From contig NZ_AP025281.1 in the NCBI RefSeq assembly GCF_024347195.1, forward strand, positions 186,001 to 250,000: 64,000 nucleotides of DNA. Direction: 5' to 3'. The notes beneath the pieces are model-generated. The model ran no database searches and was not told where the DNA came from. It saw only the letters and a list, made by a program, of their open reading frames with translations. Position 1 is the first letter of the stretch; each line of letters opens with the position of its first letter. Origin of the DNA: Aliamphritea hakodatensis (GTDB taxonomy: Bacteria > Pseudomonadota > Gammaproteobacteria > Pseudomonadales > Balneatricaceae). This document shows, one piece after another, positions 16,042 to 25,106 of this stretch. Both the position numbers and the translations under genes were made by a program.

Positions 16042-17793
16042 TTACCGGCTCAGGGTCAGGCTGTCCGGTTGCGGGTTATGATTGCCGACAATCGGAATCA
16101 CGGCGGTGATGCGGGTACCCCGGTCATGGTTCTGACGGACACTGAACGTGCCGCCCAGCGCCCGGACCCGTTCCCGCATGCCGATCAGGCCGAAGCCGCT
16201 TTTAAAGGCCTGGCTTTCCACATCAAAGCCTACGCCGTCATCGCTGATCAGCAGTTCCAGACGGTCTCCGCTGATGTCACCACGCTGACCTTTTTCCAGC
16301 CGGTGTAATTCGATCCGGACATTCTTTGCGTGGGCGTATTTGAGAATATTGCTGAACGATTCCTGGGTCAGGCGGAACAGGGTGATGTTGTAATCTTCCG
16401 ACATCTCATTCAGCGCGCCCCTGAAATCCGTGTGTAAGTGGATGTTGTGTTCAGCAAAGCGGTTGTTGGCGATACATTCCTGTAAGGCATCCATTAACCC
16501 CAGATCGTCCAGTGCTGTCGGCCGCAGGGTGCGCATCAGACCGTAGGTGACATCGTAAATGTTCTGCGCAATGGCATCGATTGAATCGGCGGTCTGGTGA
16601 ACAATGTTGTTTTCTTCAGGGTGTATCCGTTTGAGGATTTTTGCATCGGTGCGGATGGCGGTCAGAGACTGGCCAAGTTCATCATGCAGTTCACGGGATA
16701 AGCTGCGCCGCTCTTTTTCCTGAACCGCCAGTACCTGATGGGTAAGGCGTCGGTTTTCTATCAACTGGTCGCGTAATTCCTGGGTACGCATATGGATGCG
16801 CAGCTCCAGTTGCTGGCGTTCTTTCTTCAGTTTTTCATATAGTTGGGCATGCTGACTGGCGGATCTGACCCGCTGACGCAGGTACGCAAGCAGCAGGGCA
16901 TAACCGCCGGCTGAGCAGAATAAGATGGCCAGTAACAGGCCGGGATTAAGGTCCTGCAGGCTGACTTTCTGAGTGATATAGAGCTTAAACGACTGGCCGA
17001 AGCGGTTAATTGTCCGGGTATCTTTAAGGGGCGGTAACAGATCGCTTCCCAGACCGGTATTCTCGGTGGCAGTACGTTCATCCAGAATGATATCGTGCTC
17101 GCTGATGATCTGTGCCCGTGCACCTTCGTTCATAAAGTTTGCATTGGGCAGCAGGCTGGCAATGTTGACAATGATTGAGGCGATATACAGATTTTGGGCG
17201 TTAGGCGCTGCATTACGGTCGTAAAATGCGAGAAACAGTGCATAAACCTGAGCGGTGTTCTCGCCTCTGAACGGTGCGGAAGACACTGGTTGGTGGTAGC
17301 GCTGAGCAAAGCTCAGGGTTTCACTGAGGGCCGGATCATCCTCCAGATTATGGCCCATAAGGTAACGGGTATCGGCTGTCAGTGGCTCGATAAATGTCAG
17401 GGGGAAATTGGTATTGGCCAGTACTTCCCGGCTCAGATCCGGCTGACCAAACAGGGGCTCAAACGGGCCGGAAACTGTTTGTTCCGGTGGTGGGGAGGGG
17501 GCCTGTTGCTGAATCTGAAGCCGCATAATCTGCGGGTAGCGTTTGTGCATTTCATTGGCATAGCTGCGGATGGTGACAAAATCCCGCGGGTTAGCGCTGA
17601 CCAGCGCGGTGAAGTTTTGCAACAGAATTTCGTTAATGTAGGTTTTTTCGTAGACAGAGGAATAGACGTACTGAGTATTATTGTTCAGCCGTTTTTGCAG
17701 CAGGGAATAACTCGACCTGACGGACAGTCCGAGCATTAAAACCGTGATGCTGATCCAGATCGCGGTCACTAGCGGAAACTGCGGTTTTGACAT
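16042..17793 (-). CDS. orphan membrane sensor histidine kinase (NarL-type, HisKA_3)
   Basis: The 583-residue protein has a membrane helix at 9-29, a periplasmic region of about 250 residues with a CHASE-like look, a second helix at 284-304, and a coiled coil at about 310-360. HisKA_3 follows with the phospho-acceptor in LSRELHDELGQS (H370). The ATPase domain has ESFSNILKYAHA, ISDDGVGFD and GFGLIGMRERVRALGG. Such kinases pair with LuxR-type response regulators; none is encoded in this window, so its partner lies elsewhere. It is monocistronic, convergent with the DUF748 gene. The ligand is unknown. Confidence 0.88.
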   Translation of the reverse strand: MSKPQFPLVTAIWISITVLMLGLSVRSSYSLLQKRLNNNTQYVYSSVYEKTYINEILLQNFTALVSANPRDFVTIRSYANEMHKRYPQIMRLQIQQQAPSPPPEQTVSGPFEPLFGQPDLSREVLANTNFPLTFIEPLTADTRYLMGHNLEDDPALSETLSFAQRYHQPVSSAPFRGENTAQVYALFLAFYDRNAAPNAQNLYIASIIVNIASLLPNANFMNEGARAQIISEHDIILDERTATENTGLGSDLLPPLKDTRTINRFGQSFKLYITQKVSLQDLNPGLLLAILFCSAGGYALLLAYLRQRVRSASQHAQLYEKLKKERQQLELRIHMRTQELRDQLIENRRLTHQVLAVQEKERRSLSRELHDELGQSLTAIRTDAKILKRIHPEENNIVHQTADSIDAIAQNIYDVTYGLMRTLRPTALDDLGLMDALQECIANNRFAEHNIHLHTDFRGALNEMSEDYNITLFRLTQESFSNILKYAHAKNVRIELHRLEKGQRGDISGDRLELLISDDGVGFDVESQAFKSGFGLIGMRERVRALGGTFSVRQNHDRGTRITAVIPIVGNHNPQPDSLTLSR

Positions 17794-17946
17794 ATGTCTG
17801 ATCTGTCCATGAGTAAAGGGAAGAACCCTGACATTTACCGTTGCGGCGCAGACTGTTACTTCTGATAAACACCTTTGCTGGCTGCGGTTTGCGCGTCTGT
17901 GCGCATGATTGCTGATTAAAGTCTAACGATTATGAGAGTGGAAAAC

Positions 17947-17973
17947 AAAAAAGGCACCCGCAGGTGCCTTTTT
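17947..17973 (-). terminator. rho-independent terminator of sodB
   Basis: GGCACC at 17953-17958, loop CGCA, and GGTGCC at 17963-17968 form the stem. On the minus strand it ends in a run of Ts (As at 17947-17952), 25 bases after the sodB stop. Confidence 0.88.
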
Positions 17974-17997
17974 CAGTGTGTCTGCAGGGTATGCAGA

Positions 17998-18582
17998 TCA
18001 GCCAGCCAGGTTCTGGTTGGCGAAGTCCCAGTTTACCAGCGCCCAGAAGGCTTTCAGGTATTCAGGACGTACATTGCGGAAGTCGATGTAGTAAGCGTGC
18101 TCCCACAGGTCAACCGTCAGCAGGGCAGTCTGGCCGCTGGTCATTGGCGTGCCGGCGTTGCTGGTGTTAACTATTTCCAGAGAACCGTCAGCGTTTTTAA
18201 CCAGCCAGGTCCAGCTTGAACCGAAGTTGTTAACAGCTTTGTCGTTGAACTCTTCCTGGAATGCAGCGAAAGAACCCCATTTAGCGTTGATTGCATCAGC
18301 AATTGCGCCGGTAGGCTCGCCACCACCGTTTGGAGACAGGCTGTTCCAGTAGAACGTGTGGTTCCAGATCTGCGCTGCGTTGTTGAAAACACCGCCAGCT
18401 GGTGCAGAAGTGATGATCTCTTCCAGAGACTTACCTTCAAACTCAGAACCTGGTACCAGGCCGTTCAGTTTTACAACGTAAGTGTTGTGGTGTTTGCCGT
18501 GGTGGAAGTCCAGAGTTTCAGAAGAAATGTGTGGTTCCAGGGCATCTTTAGCGTATGGCAGGGCCGGTAATTCAAAGCTCAT
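17998..18582 (-). CDS. sodB: iron superoxide dismutase
   Basis: The 194-residue enzyme carries all metal ligands in their usual setting: FHHGKHHNTYV (His near 27), AAQIWNHTFYWNSL (His near 74), and DLWEHAYYIDF (Asp and His near 158 and 162). The AAQ-x-WNH-x-FYW signature and the length point to the FeSOD class rather than MnSOD. It dismutates superoxide in the cytoplasm. It is monocistronic with its own terminator. A perfect 16-bp palindrome sits 40 bases upstream of the ATG. Confidence 0.97.
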   Translation of the reverse strand: MSFELPALPYAKDALEPHISSETLDFHHGKHHNTYVVKLNGLVPGSEFEGKSLEEIITSAPAGGVFNNAAQIWNHTFYWNSLSPNGGGEPTGAIADAINAKWGSFAAFQEEFNDKAVNNFGSSWTWLVKNADGSLEIVNTSNAGTPMTSGQTALLTVDLWEHAYYIDFRNVRPEYLKAFWALVNWDFANQNLAG

Positions 18583-18621
18583 AAGTATGTACCTTCACGT
18601 CACGGTTTCAGCATAAAACCG

Positions 18622-18637
18622 TTAATATCGATATTAA
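18622..18637. promoter_or_regulatory. perfect 16-bp palindrome upstream of sodB
   Basis: TTAATATCGATATTAA at 18622-18637 is a perfect inverted repeat with no spacer, centred about 47 bases before the sodB ATG. It could be an operator for a dimeric regulator or part of the 5' leader. The binding protein is not identifiable from sequence. Confidence 0.5.
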
Positions 18638-18789
18638 TTTGTATATACAGCCAGGCAGGAAATACGATTTGGCTCGAGCCTGGAGGCCGCATAATAGCAC
18701 TCAATCATAGGGTTTTGACAGAGGATTAAAGCCCTGTAATTAATAGGGGAAAACACCCCGTCGGAAAAAGAATAGTTCAGACTCCGGCG

Positions 18790-19806
18790 TTAATCGACAT
18801 TCACCAGCTCGGCAATTTTTAACAACTGAATCGGCGGGTACAGCTCAAGCTGGCGGGCCACCTGCATGTTGATAAAAATGGAATAACGGTTAAGAGAAGC
18901 AATTGGCAGGTCGCCGGGTGTTTGCTGACCAAAGAGTACTTTTTCGGCCTGGTTGGCCGCCAGCCGTCCCACATTGTAATAACGGTTGGCAACCGCGATC
19001 AGACCGTCAGAGCGGGTCACCATCACATCGTAGGCGCTGGCAACGGGTAAACCATGGCGGTTGGCGGCCTGAGTAAACTCATCGCGGTGCTGCCGGTTAT
19101 AAGAACTGGAGCCTACATACACCGCGTCGGCACCGGCGGACTTGAGCTCCGCCATGATGCTGTCCAGCTGATCAGGCACGGGCTGGCCGTCGGGGCCCAG
19201 CGCATAGGTCTGGCTGATCAGTTCGAAGTTCATGTCTTGGGCGAGACTTTCCAGCTTGCGGGTATTCAGCACGGAGTTGGCTTCGTTGCCGGAATAGATC
19301 ACACCGATACGTTTCGCGTCCAGATAATCCTGCAGCACACTCAGCTGTACTTGCTCCGGAACCCGGTTGCGGATACCGGTAACCAGCGGACGGCCGCTGT
19401 CCGTATAAGACTTGATAATGCCGGCACCCACCGGATCGGCGACAATCATAAACAGCAACGGAATGCCCTGCAGATATTGCTGTGCATCCGCCCCGCTGGC
19501 CGGGCCAATAATGGCTTTGGATACGCTGGTTCCCCAGGTGACTACCAGGTCCGGCTGCAATTGCCGGGCTTCTTCTATAAAGCCGGGCAGGCGGGCTTTA
19601 TTTTTAGCTGCATCGCGGATGGTCAGCTCCACGGGGAGCCGGTTGTCAGCGATGTACTGTTTAAAGCCCTCGCAGGCTTCTTCACAGCCCCGCCAGACCA
19701 CCATATAGACCTGCGCCGGATTAGCGGCAGTGAAAGCTTCCGCTGCACTCAGCGTACTGCTGATTAACAGCGTCAGGGCGATGCAGTAACGGGTAATTAT
19801 GCGCAT
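18790..19806 (-). CDS. periplasmic binding protein, ABC_sub_bind (TrpX-like) family
   Basis: The 338-residue protein starts with a signal peptide (ALTLLISSTLSAAEA). It has the two-lobe pattern of the PF04392 family: LQPDLVVTWGTSVSKAIIG, IPLLFMIVADPVGAGIIKS, TGIRNRVPEQVQLSVLQDYL, KRIGVIYSGNEANSV, and the second-lobe AGADAVYVGSSS with ASAYDVMVTR. Members usually feed ABC permeases. Here there is no ABC permease or ATPase next door; instead its start overlaps by 10 bases the end of a sensor-fused MFS transporter. It is the last gene of the 22720-18790 operon. The ligand is unknown; aromatic amino acids are one possibility from the family. Confidence 0.82.
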   Translation of the reverse strand: MRIITRYCIALTLLISSTLSAAEAFTAANPAQVYMVVWRGCEEACEGFKQYIADNRLPVELTIRDAAKNKARLPGFIEEARQLQPDLVVTWGTSVSKAIIGPASGADAQQYLQGIPLLFMIVADPVGAGIIKSYTDSGRPLVTGIRNRVPEQVQLSVLQDYLDAKRIGVIYSGNEANSVLNTRKLESLAQDMNFELISQTYALGPDGQPVPDQLDSIMAELKSAGADAVYVGSSSYNRQHRDEFTQAANRHGLPVASAYDVMVTRSDGLIAVANRYYNVGRLAANQAEKVLFGQQTPGDLPIASLNRYSIFINMQVARQLELYPPIQLLKIAELVNVD

Positions 19807-21938
19807 GCTTTGGCCTCCCTGCGGCGCATCCGCCGGAAATAAACCCCGGTAAAACAGCCGATGCCGATAATGCCGACACCGATAATGGCCATCGCGGCAC
19901 CATAATCGTAAAACACCAGCAGGGCGGCGACTAACAGCGGACCGATGACGCTGCCGATCCGTTCGCAGGTGCGCAGAACACTCAACACTGTGGTACGGCC
20001 GACATCCGGCGTATATTCGGCCGCTTCCAGCGCGGCGGCAATCAGCGGTGCTTTGATAATGGCATGCGCCATACCCATCAGAATGACCGAGATCAGAACG
20101 GTCAGAACATCCGCATCGCCGTTGAGTAACAGTAAGATTGCACCGGAAAGCACGGTGCCGAATACCACCAGATCAATCATGTGTTTACTGCGGTCGGCAA
20201 TGTGTGAAGCGGTGGGGCCGAGGAAGATAATAATCAGTGCGTAAATCATCATGATCCGGCCGATTTCAGCCTGGGTGGCATCCAGTGTGATCAGGTACAC
20301 CGGGACGAAATAGTAGAGGAAGCCGGTGAGGATGATTTTTGCCGGAATGGCACAGAACAGAATGATGCCCACAAAGCGGTAGTTACGGATCAAAGCTTTC
20401 GGGCCGCGGGCCTGTTCCGGTGCTGCCGCCGCTGCTTTGTCTGTATTGGCCGGTTTCTCGTTGCAGCCCACTTCAGAGCAGAGCATTACCCAGGCCAGTG
20501 CACCGGCGACCAGCGCCAGCATTGCCGCCAGAACGAACACCGGCTGGTAGCCGATCCGGTCGGCGATGATGCCACCCAGCGCGGTACCGCACATAGAAGC
20601 AGTCATCAGGACACCGACAAATACCGCCATGCCTTTGGCGCGGTTTTCCTTGGTCAGCAGGGCTGCCATATACCCCTGACAACTGATGGTAATTACCGCA
20701 TAACCGGCGGCAGTGACACCCCGTCCGGCGATGATAGCTTCAGCACTGTTGGCAAAGGCACAAATCAGATACCCGCAGATGGCCGGAATCAGACCAACCA
20801 TAAAGATCCGTTTGCAGCCGTAGCGGTCGGTCCAGCGGCCGGCAAAGGGGGTGATGATGGCGATGACACCCATGAATACGGAGATCGGCAGGCCGATCAT
20901 GATATCCCGGCTGATCCAGCTGTTCGGCTGGTAATATTCCGCGACAAATAAGGGCATAAATGATTTTTGCAGTTCTTCCGCGAAGGAGAACACAAACAGC
21001 GGAATCCGGGCATCGATGATGCTGCCGCGGCTTTCGGTAAAGACTTTCTGCAGGCTGAAACGTTTTGCTAACTGACGCAGTTTCTCGACGGTGCCGGGTT
21101 CGTCTTTCTGTTCAATGGCACGGTCATAAACCTGTTGAAAATTATTCTGAATGGCCCGGGAATCCTGATTCATCCGGTTCACAAAGAAGCCGATAATGCC
21201 TTTTTGCTGCTGGTTCTGCTGTACGGAAAAGTCACCTTCAGCCTGACGGGTGAGGAGTTTTTCCGAATGCTGTAATGGCCCGGAAACATAAAACATCACC
21301 AGTACCATCATCAGTTCGAAAGACACCAGCAATACGGCGATCAGTACAATGGCCAGATCGAAAAATACATTGGTCAGCTGGCTGCGGATATAACCGTCAT
21401 TGAGGCCGATATGCACGGAACCATAGCGAACTTCCTGCTGGGTCAGGGGCAGGTAATACCCCTCCATTGACTGACTGTCACTGCCGGACAGCAGCATGCG
21501 GAAAAAATCAGCGCTGCCGCTGAGCAGGCTTTCTACCGGCGGAACGACCGTGTCGGAGGTTGTAAACAGGGTTTTATGGGACGACAGCGGCTGTACCAGC
21601 TGGCTGATATCCCCGCCCTGATAGATGATATCCCCCGCGGTGTTACTCACGGCGATATAGGTCAGTTCAGAATATTTCTGGCTGAGGTCTTCAAGGTATT
21701 CATCCAGTCCGTTGATCTGTCCGAACGGAATGCCCACCCCGACCGCCAGACGCACATCATTCTGAACCTCTTCAGCAATCAGGTTGGCCTTCTGCAGTAA
21801 CTGTGGCTTGAGCGCCATGTTGAACTCAGTGAGGGCGTAGACCGCACTGATCAGCGATGCCAGAAAGGTGCTTATCAGCGTAATAATAAACAGCCGGCGG
21901 TTAACGAAAGTTGCCAGCCCCTGGGTGGTATTGCTCAT
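19797..21938 (-). CDS. MFS transporter with N-terminal periplasmic sensor module
   Basis: The 713-residue protein joins two modules. Residues 1-220 look like the front of a chemoreceptor or histidine kinase: helix 16-36, a periplasmic domain of about 150 residues (single Cache/PAS-like by layout), and helix 191-219. A cytoplasmic HAMP-like or coiled linker rich in Gln and Glu follows to about residue 300. Residues 310-700 are a 12-helix MFS permease with the motif A loop GRWTDRYGCKR at 367-377 and YFVPVYLITLDATQAEIG in the second half. The start overlaps the upstream sensor gene as ATGA, and the downstream binding-protein gene overlaps by 10 bases. No kinase, methyltransferase or cyclase output domain is present, so the sensor most likely gates or regulates the transporter. 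The substrate is unknown. Confidence 0.85.
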   Translation of the reverse strand: MSNTTQGLATFVNRRLFIITLISTFLASLISAVYALTEFNMALKPQLLQKANLIAEEVQNDVRLAVGVGIPFGQINGLDEYLEDLSQKYSELTYIAVSNTAGDIIYQGGDISQLVQPLSSHKTLFTTSDTVVPPVESLLSGSADFFRMLLSGSDSQSMEGYYLPLTQQEVRYGSVHIGLNDGYIRSQLTNVFFDLAIVLIAVLLVSFELMMVLVMFYVSGPLQHSEKLLTRQAEGDFSVQQNQQQKGIIGFFVNRMNQDSRAIQNNFQQVYDRAIEQKDEPGTVEKLRQLAKRFSLQKVFTESRGSIIDARIPLFVFSFAEELQKSFMPLFVAEYYQPNSWISRDIMIGLPISVFMGVIAIITPFAGRWTDRYGCKRIFMVGLIPAICGYLICAFANSAEAIIAGRGVTAAGYAVITISCQGYMAALLTKENRAKGMAVFVGVLMTASMCGTALGGIIADRIGYQPVFVLAAMLALVAGALAWVMLCSEVGCNEKPANTDKAAAAAPEQARGPKALIRNYRFVGIILFCAIPAKIILTGFLYYFVPVYLITLDATQAEIGRIMMIYALIIIFLGPTASHIADRSKHMIDLVVFGTVLSGAILLLLNGDADVLTVLISVILMGMAHAIIKAPLIAAALEAAEYTPDVGRTTVLSVLRTCERIGSVIGPLLVAALLVFYDYGAAMAIIGVGIIGIGCFTGVYFRRMRRREAKACA

Positions 21939-22720
21939 TTGTGCTCAGCTCCGGAAGATGGACTGACCAGTTGGCTGAGTTCCTGCTCGACACCGGATTT
22001 GATTTTTTCCCGCTGTTCCATCTGGCGGGCAAACTGATAAGAAAGGGAGTCGGTCTTCATGTTGTCAGGCTGCGGCGGCGCGTGTTCATCCCGCTGGGCA
22101 TGCAACAGATGGAAGATCGCGTTGACCTCGCCGAAGCCAAGCCGTACCGCGAGAAAAATAAACACGGCAAACACCAGAAATACCGCCAGCGTCATCATCA
22201 GTAACCGGTCATTCACCCGCAAAATATCAGCGGCATAACGGGACTTATCGTAATCAATGATGATACTGCCAGTCAGGCCGCCGGTGGCATCAAACAGCTG
22301 CAGGCCGGTATACAGAGCATGTTCTTCATCCAGTCGCCAGGCGGCTTCTTCGCTGAACAGTGCCCGGCGGATCAGGAGGCTGTCCGGTGTCACGCTAAGG
22401 GCGGCGGATTCGCTGGAAAAAAGCGGATTACCGTGGCGGTCAACCACATGAATTGCCCGTATTTGCGGGTCACGGTGTTTTTCCCGGACCAGTAAGTCGC
22501 TGAGGTTATTCATCTCCTGCAGAGGCAGGCCGAGCTGCTCCGCCTTGATGACGGACCGCTCGATGGACGCGGTAACTACTTCCAGCTTGGAAGACACCAC
22601 CGCAGACATCAGGCCGGAGAACTTAATGGTATTCATCAGCAGCAACAGCGCCAGAACACTTATCAGGATGGCCCAGATAGTGGCGATCAGCTTTAGATGG
22701 ACTTCAAGAAATACACGCAT
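21935..22720 (-). CDS. membrane sensor protein without output domain
   Basis: The 261-residue protein has a helix at about 10-32, a periplasmic domain of about 140 residues (containing IRAIHVVDRHGNPLFSS and LTGSIIIDYD, strands typical of Cache/PAS-like folds), a second helix near 172-196, and a polar cytoplasmic tail of about 60 residues ending without any recognisable catalytic or HAMP-plus-kinase domain. Its organisation matches residues 1-220 of the MFS fusion encoded next, so the two may form a heteromeric sensor. It is the first gene of the three-gene operon and its stop overlaps the next ATG. The family is not recognised. Confidence 0.75.
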   Translation of the reverse strand: MRVFLEVHLKLIATIWAILISVLALLLLMNTIKFSGLMSAVVSSKLEVVTASIERSVIKAEQLGLPLQEMNNLSDLLVREKHRDPQIRAIHVVDRHGNPLFSSESAALSVTPDSLLIRRALFSEEAAWRLDEEHALYTGLQLFDATGGLTGSIIIDYDKSRYAADILRVNDRLLMMTLAVFLVFAVFIFLAVRLGFGEVNAIFHLLHAQRDEHAPPQPDNMKTDSLSYQFARQMEQREKIKSGVEQELSQLVSPSSGAEHK

Positions 22721-23085
22721 TAATTACAGATCCGCAGAAGTTGCCCCGAAACCGGCGGTACAGGGTCGGCCATTATTCAAAATATGTCAAAAATGACGGG
22801 TAAATATATCACTGTTACTCAAAGTGAGGAATAATCGTCCGCTCAGGTGTCGTGCTGCAGGGCAGTAAATCCGGGGCATTGTGTTGTGATACAACAGAAA
22901 TCAGGCTTTTTGTCGTTCACGGGCAAAATTATCAGGCGGTTCTTTCATGCTGTTTTCAGCCAGAGCTGCAAAATGCAGTCTCACAATATGACTGAGACGC
23001 AGAGCCGGGCCGGCAGCGGTGGTATGAAAAACATGTGCCACGGTTTACTATCTCAGCAATCATTGAAGATGAAGGGGAACACACG
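22721..23085. other. intergenic region between the sensor-MFS operon and the T6SS cluster
   Basis: This 365-base region separates divergent transcription units and must hold promoters for both. I see no convincing gene in it; short frames here lack ribosome sites. An inverted repeat lies at 22882-22896, and AAGGGG precedes the vgrG ATG. No clear sigma-54 element is visible. Confidence 0.6.
22882..22896. promoter_or_regulatory. inverted repeat upstream of the T6SS cluster
   Basis: TGTTGT at 22882-22887 and ACAACA at 22891-22896 are perfect arms around GAT. The site is about 190 bases before vgrG and 160 bases before the divergent sensor gene. It has the size of a dimeric repressor or activator site, but no regulator can be assigned. 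Confidence 0.35.
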
Positions 23086-25104
23086 ATGGCTGTGTTAAGC
23101 GATCCGCAAAGCAGTAATCTGGTTGTCACCGACCATCAAGGTAACGGTTATGCTGCAACACAGTTGAAATGCCACAACGGCCTTTCAGTGTTAAGTAAGG
23201 TTGAGGCGGATCTGCTGAGCCTGGAAACCGATCCTTCAGCCTGGCTGGGAGAGGTATTCACCTGTGAACTGTTCCAGCATCCGGGCAGCGACCGCACCGC
23301 CCTGCGTACCTTTAAAGGGGTGGTGACTGCCGTTGAATTACTGAATGCCGATAACCAGCGGCAACCGGGTTTTCGGATTGTGATGGAACCCTGGCTGGCG
23401 TTACTGGCTTACAGCAGCAAACGCCGGGTATTTCAGAATATGACGACCCAGGCGATTGTCAGTGAGATCTTTGATGAACTGGGCTTTAAGGGCCAGTATA
23501 AAATTGATTCGATGCCTTCTGCGAAGCGTGAATACTGCCTGCAGCTTGATGAAACCGATCTGGCCTTTGTCCGTCGCCTGCTGGCTGAAGAAGGGGTGCA
23601 TTTCTGTTTCGGTAAAGATGCCGATTCCAATACCCTGATACTGCATGATGCCGCCAAACCGTTTGATAAGAGCGACAAAGTGACGCTGGATGATGCCAGC
23701 GCCCCCAGCGGCGATTACGATGTGGTGACGAACTGGTCCCCGGCGTTCAGGTTCCATAACAGCAGTATCAAACTGGGCAATTACGACTATAACCAGAGCA
23801 AACTGGTCAGCAGCAGCGCCAAAAGCAGTAAGTTTAAGCTGGCGGGTAACAGCAAAATTACTGAATCACGCTACCCGGCGGACAGTGTCACCGGGCAGAT
23901 GGATGATCTGAGCAGCGCGCTGGTGGAATGCTACCGGGCCCAGCGGGATACTGAATATCAGCTGATAAAGGCCAATACTCAGAACACAGACCTGTGCAGC
24001 GGTACCTACCTGCAGCTGGCCGCACATAAGGACAGCGCTCAGCAGGATGACTATTTGCTGGTGAATGTGACCTATCTGGTCAGCGTTGAACGTAATAACA
24101 GCCTGAGTTTGCAAGCGGACTTCAGTTGCGTACCGCAAGGGCATCTGCACTACCCGCAGGGGTTGCCGAAGCCGCAGGTACAGGGGTTACAGAGTGCTGT
24201 CGTTGCCGGTAAAGAAGAAGGCGAGCCGGCCTGCGATGATCAGGGTCGGATCCGGATACAGTTCCACTGGGATGAAGAGGCCGAAGGGGATAAAACCAGC
24301 TGCTGGGTGCGGGTTGCTCAGGCAATGGCGGGCAGCAGCTATGGTTGCCAGTTCATTCCCCGGGCCGGACAGGAAGTGATTATCAGCTTTCTGAACGGTG
24401 ATCCGGATCAGCCGGTGGTCACTGCCAGCCTGTTTAACAGCCAGAATAAGCCGCCTTATCCACAGGCCAATACCACCCAGTCCGGGATTAAAACCCAGCT
24501 GAAGGGTGAATCCAATGAGCTGCGCTTCGATGATAAAGCGGATAACGAACAGCTCTACCTGCATGCCGCCAAAGACATGCTGGTGGAAGTGCTGAATAAC
24601 GCGGAAGAGAAAGTCACCGCAGAGAAGAAAGTCAGCGTTGAAAAAGATATCAGCGTTACCGGCGAAGCGAATTACAGCCTGACCACCAAAGAGAATATCC
24701 AACTGGAATCAGACAAGGAATATTCCCTGCAGGCGAAAGATGCGATCAGCGGGACTTCCAAGAAGATTGAATTCAGCGCTGACGATACGCTGGAACTGAT
24801 CGTGGGCAGCAGCAAGATTTCCATGAGCAGCTCCAAAATTGAAATTAAGAGTCCGGAAATCAGTATCAGCGGTGATTCTAAGGTGAACATTAAAACCGCG
24901 CAGCTGGCGGCGGAAGGTTCAGCGTCGGTAGACATAAAGTCATCCGCCAACATGAACCTGAAAGCCGGTGCGCAGCTGAACGCAGAAGGTCTGATGGCCA
25001 CGCTGAAAGGTTCGGTATCCGCGGAAGTAAACGGGGCCGCAGAGGCGAAATTAACAGCATCAGGAATGGCGACCGTGAAAGGCGGCATCGTAATGGTTAA
25101 CTGA
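23086..25104 (+). CDS. tssI: T6SS spike protein VgrG
   Basis: The ATG at 23086 is chosen because GAAGGGG lies 9 bases upstream and an earlier GTG at 23035 adds a non-conserved stretch. The 672-residue protein has the gp27-like part (EVFTCELFQHPGSDRTALRTFKG, AIVSEIFDELGF, EYCLQLDETDLAFVRRLLAEEGVHFCF), the OB/gp5 part (DDQGRIRIQFHWDEE, CWVRVAQAMAGSSYGCQFIPRAGQEVIISFLNGDPDQPVVTAS in pieces) and a long beta-helix tail of KIEIKS/VSVEKD repeats ending GGIVMVN. No extra effector domain follows the needle. It trimerises as the tip of the Hcp tube. It heads the 24.7-kb T6SS cluster. Confidence 0.96.
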   Translation: MAVLSDPQSSNLVVTDHQGNGYAATQLKCHNGLSVLSKVEADLLSLETDPSAWLGEVFTCELFQHPGSDRTALRTFKGVVTAVELLNADNQRQPGFRIVMEPWLALLAYSSKRRVFQNMTTQAIVSEIFDELGFKGQYKIDSMPSAKREYCLQLDETDLAFVRRLLAEEGVHFCFGKDADSNTLILHDAAKPFDKSDKVTLDDASAPSGDYDVVTNWSPAFRFHNSSIKLGNYDYNQSKLVSSSAKSSKFKLAGNSKITESRYPADSVTGQMDDLSSALVECYRAQRDTEYQLIKANTQNTDLCSGTYLQLAAHKDSAQQDDYLLVNVTYLVSVERNNSLSLQADFSCVPQGHLHYPQGLPKPQVQGLQSAVVAGKEEGEPACDDQGRIRIQFHWDEEAEGDKTSCWVRVAQAMAGSSYGCQFIPRAGQEVIISFLNGDPDQPVVTASLFNSQNKPPYPQANTTQSGIKTQLKGESNELRFDDKADNEQLYLHAAKDMLVEVLNNAEEKVTAEKKVSVEKDISVTGEANYSLTTKENIQLESDKEYSLQAKDAISGTSKKIEFSADDTLELIVGSSKISMSSSKIEIKSPEISISGDSKVNIKTAQLAAEGSASVDIKSSANMNLKAGAQLNAEGLMATLKGSVSAEVNGAAEAKLTASGMATVKGGIVMVN

Positions 25105-25106
25105 AT

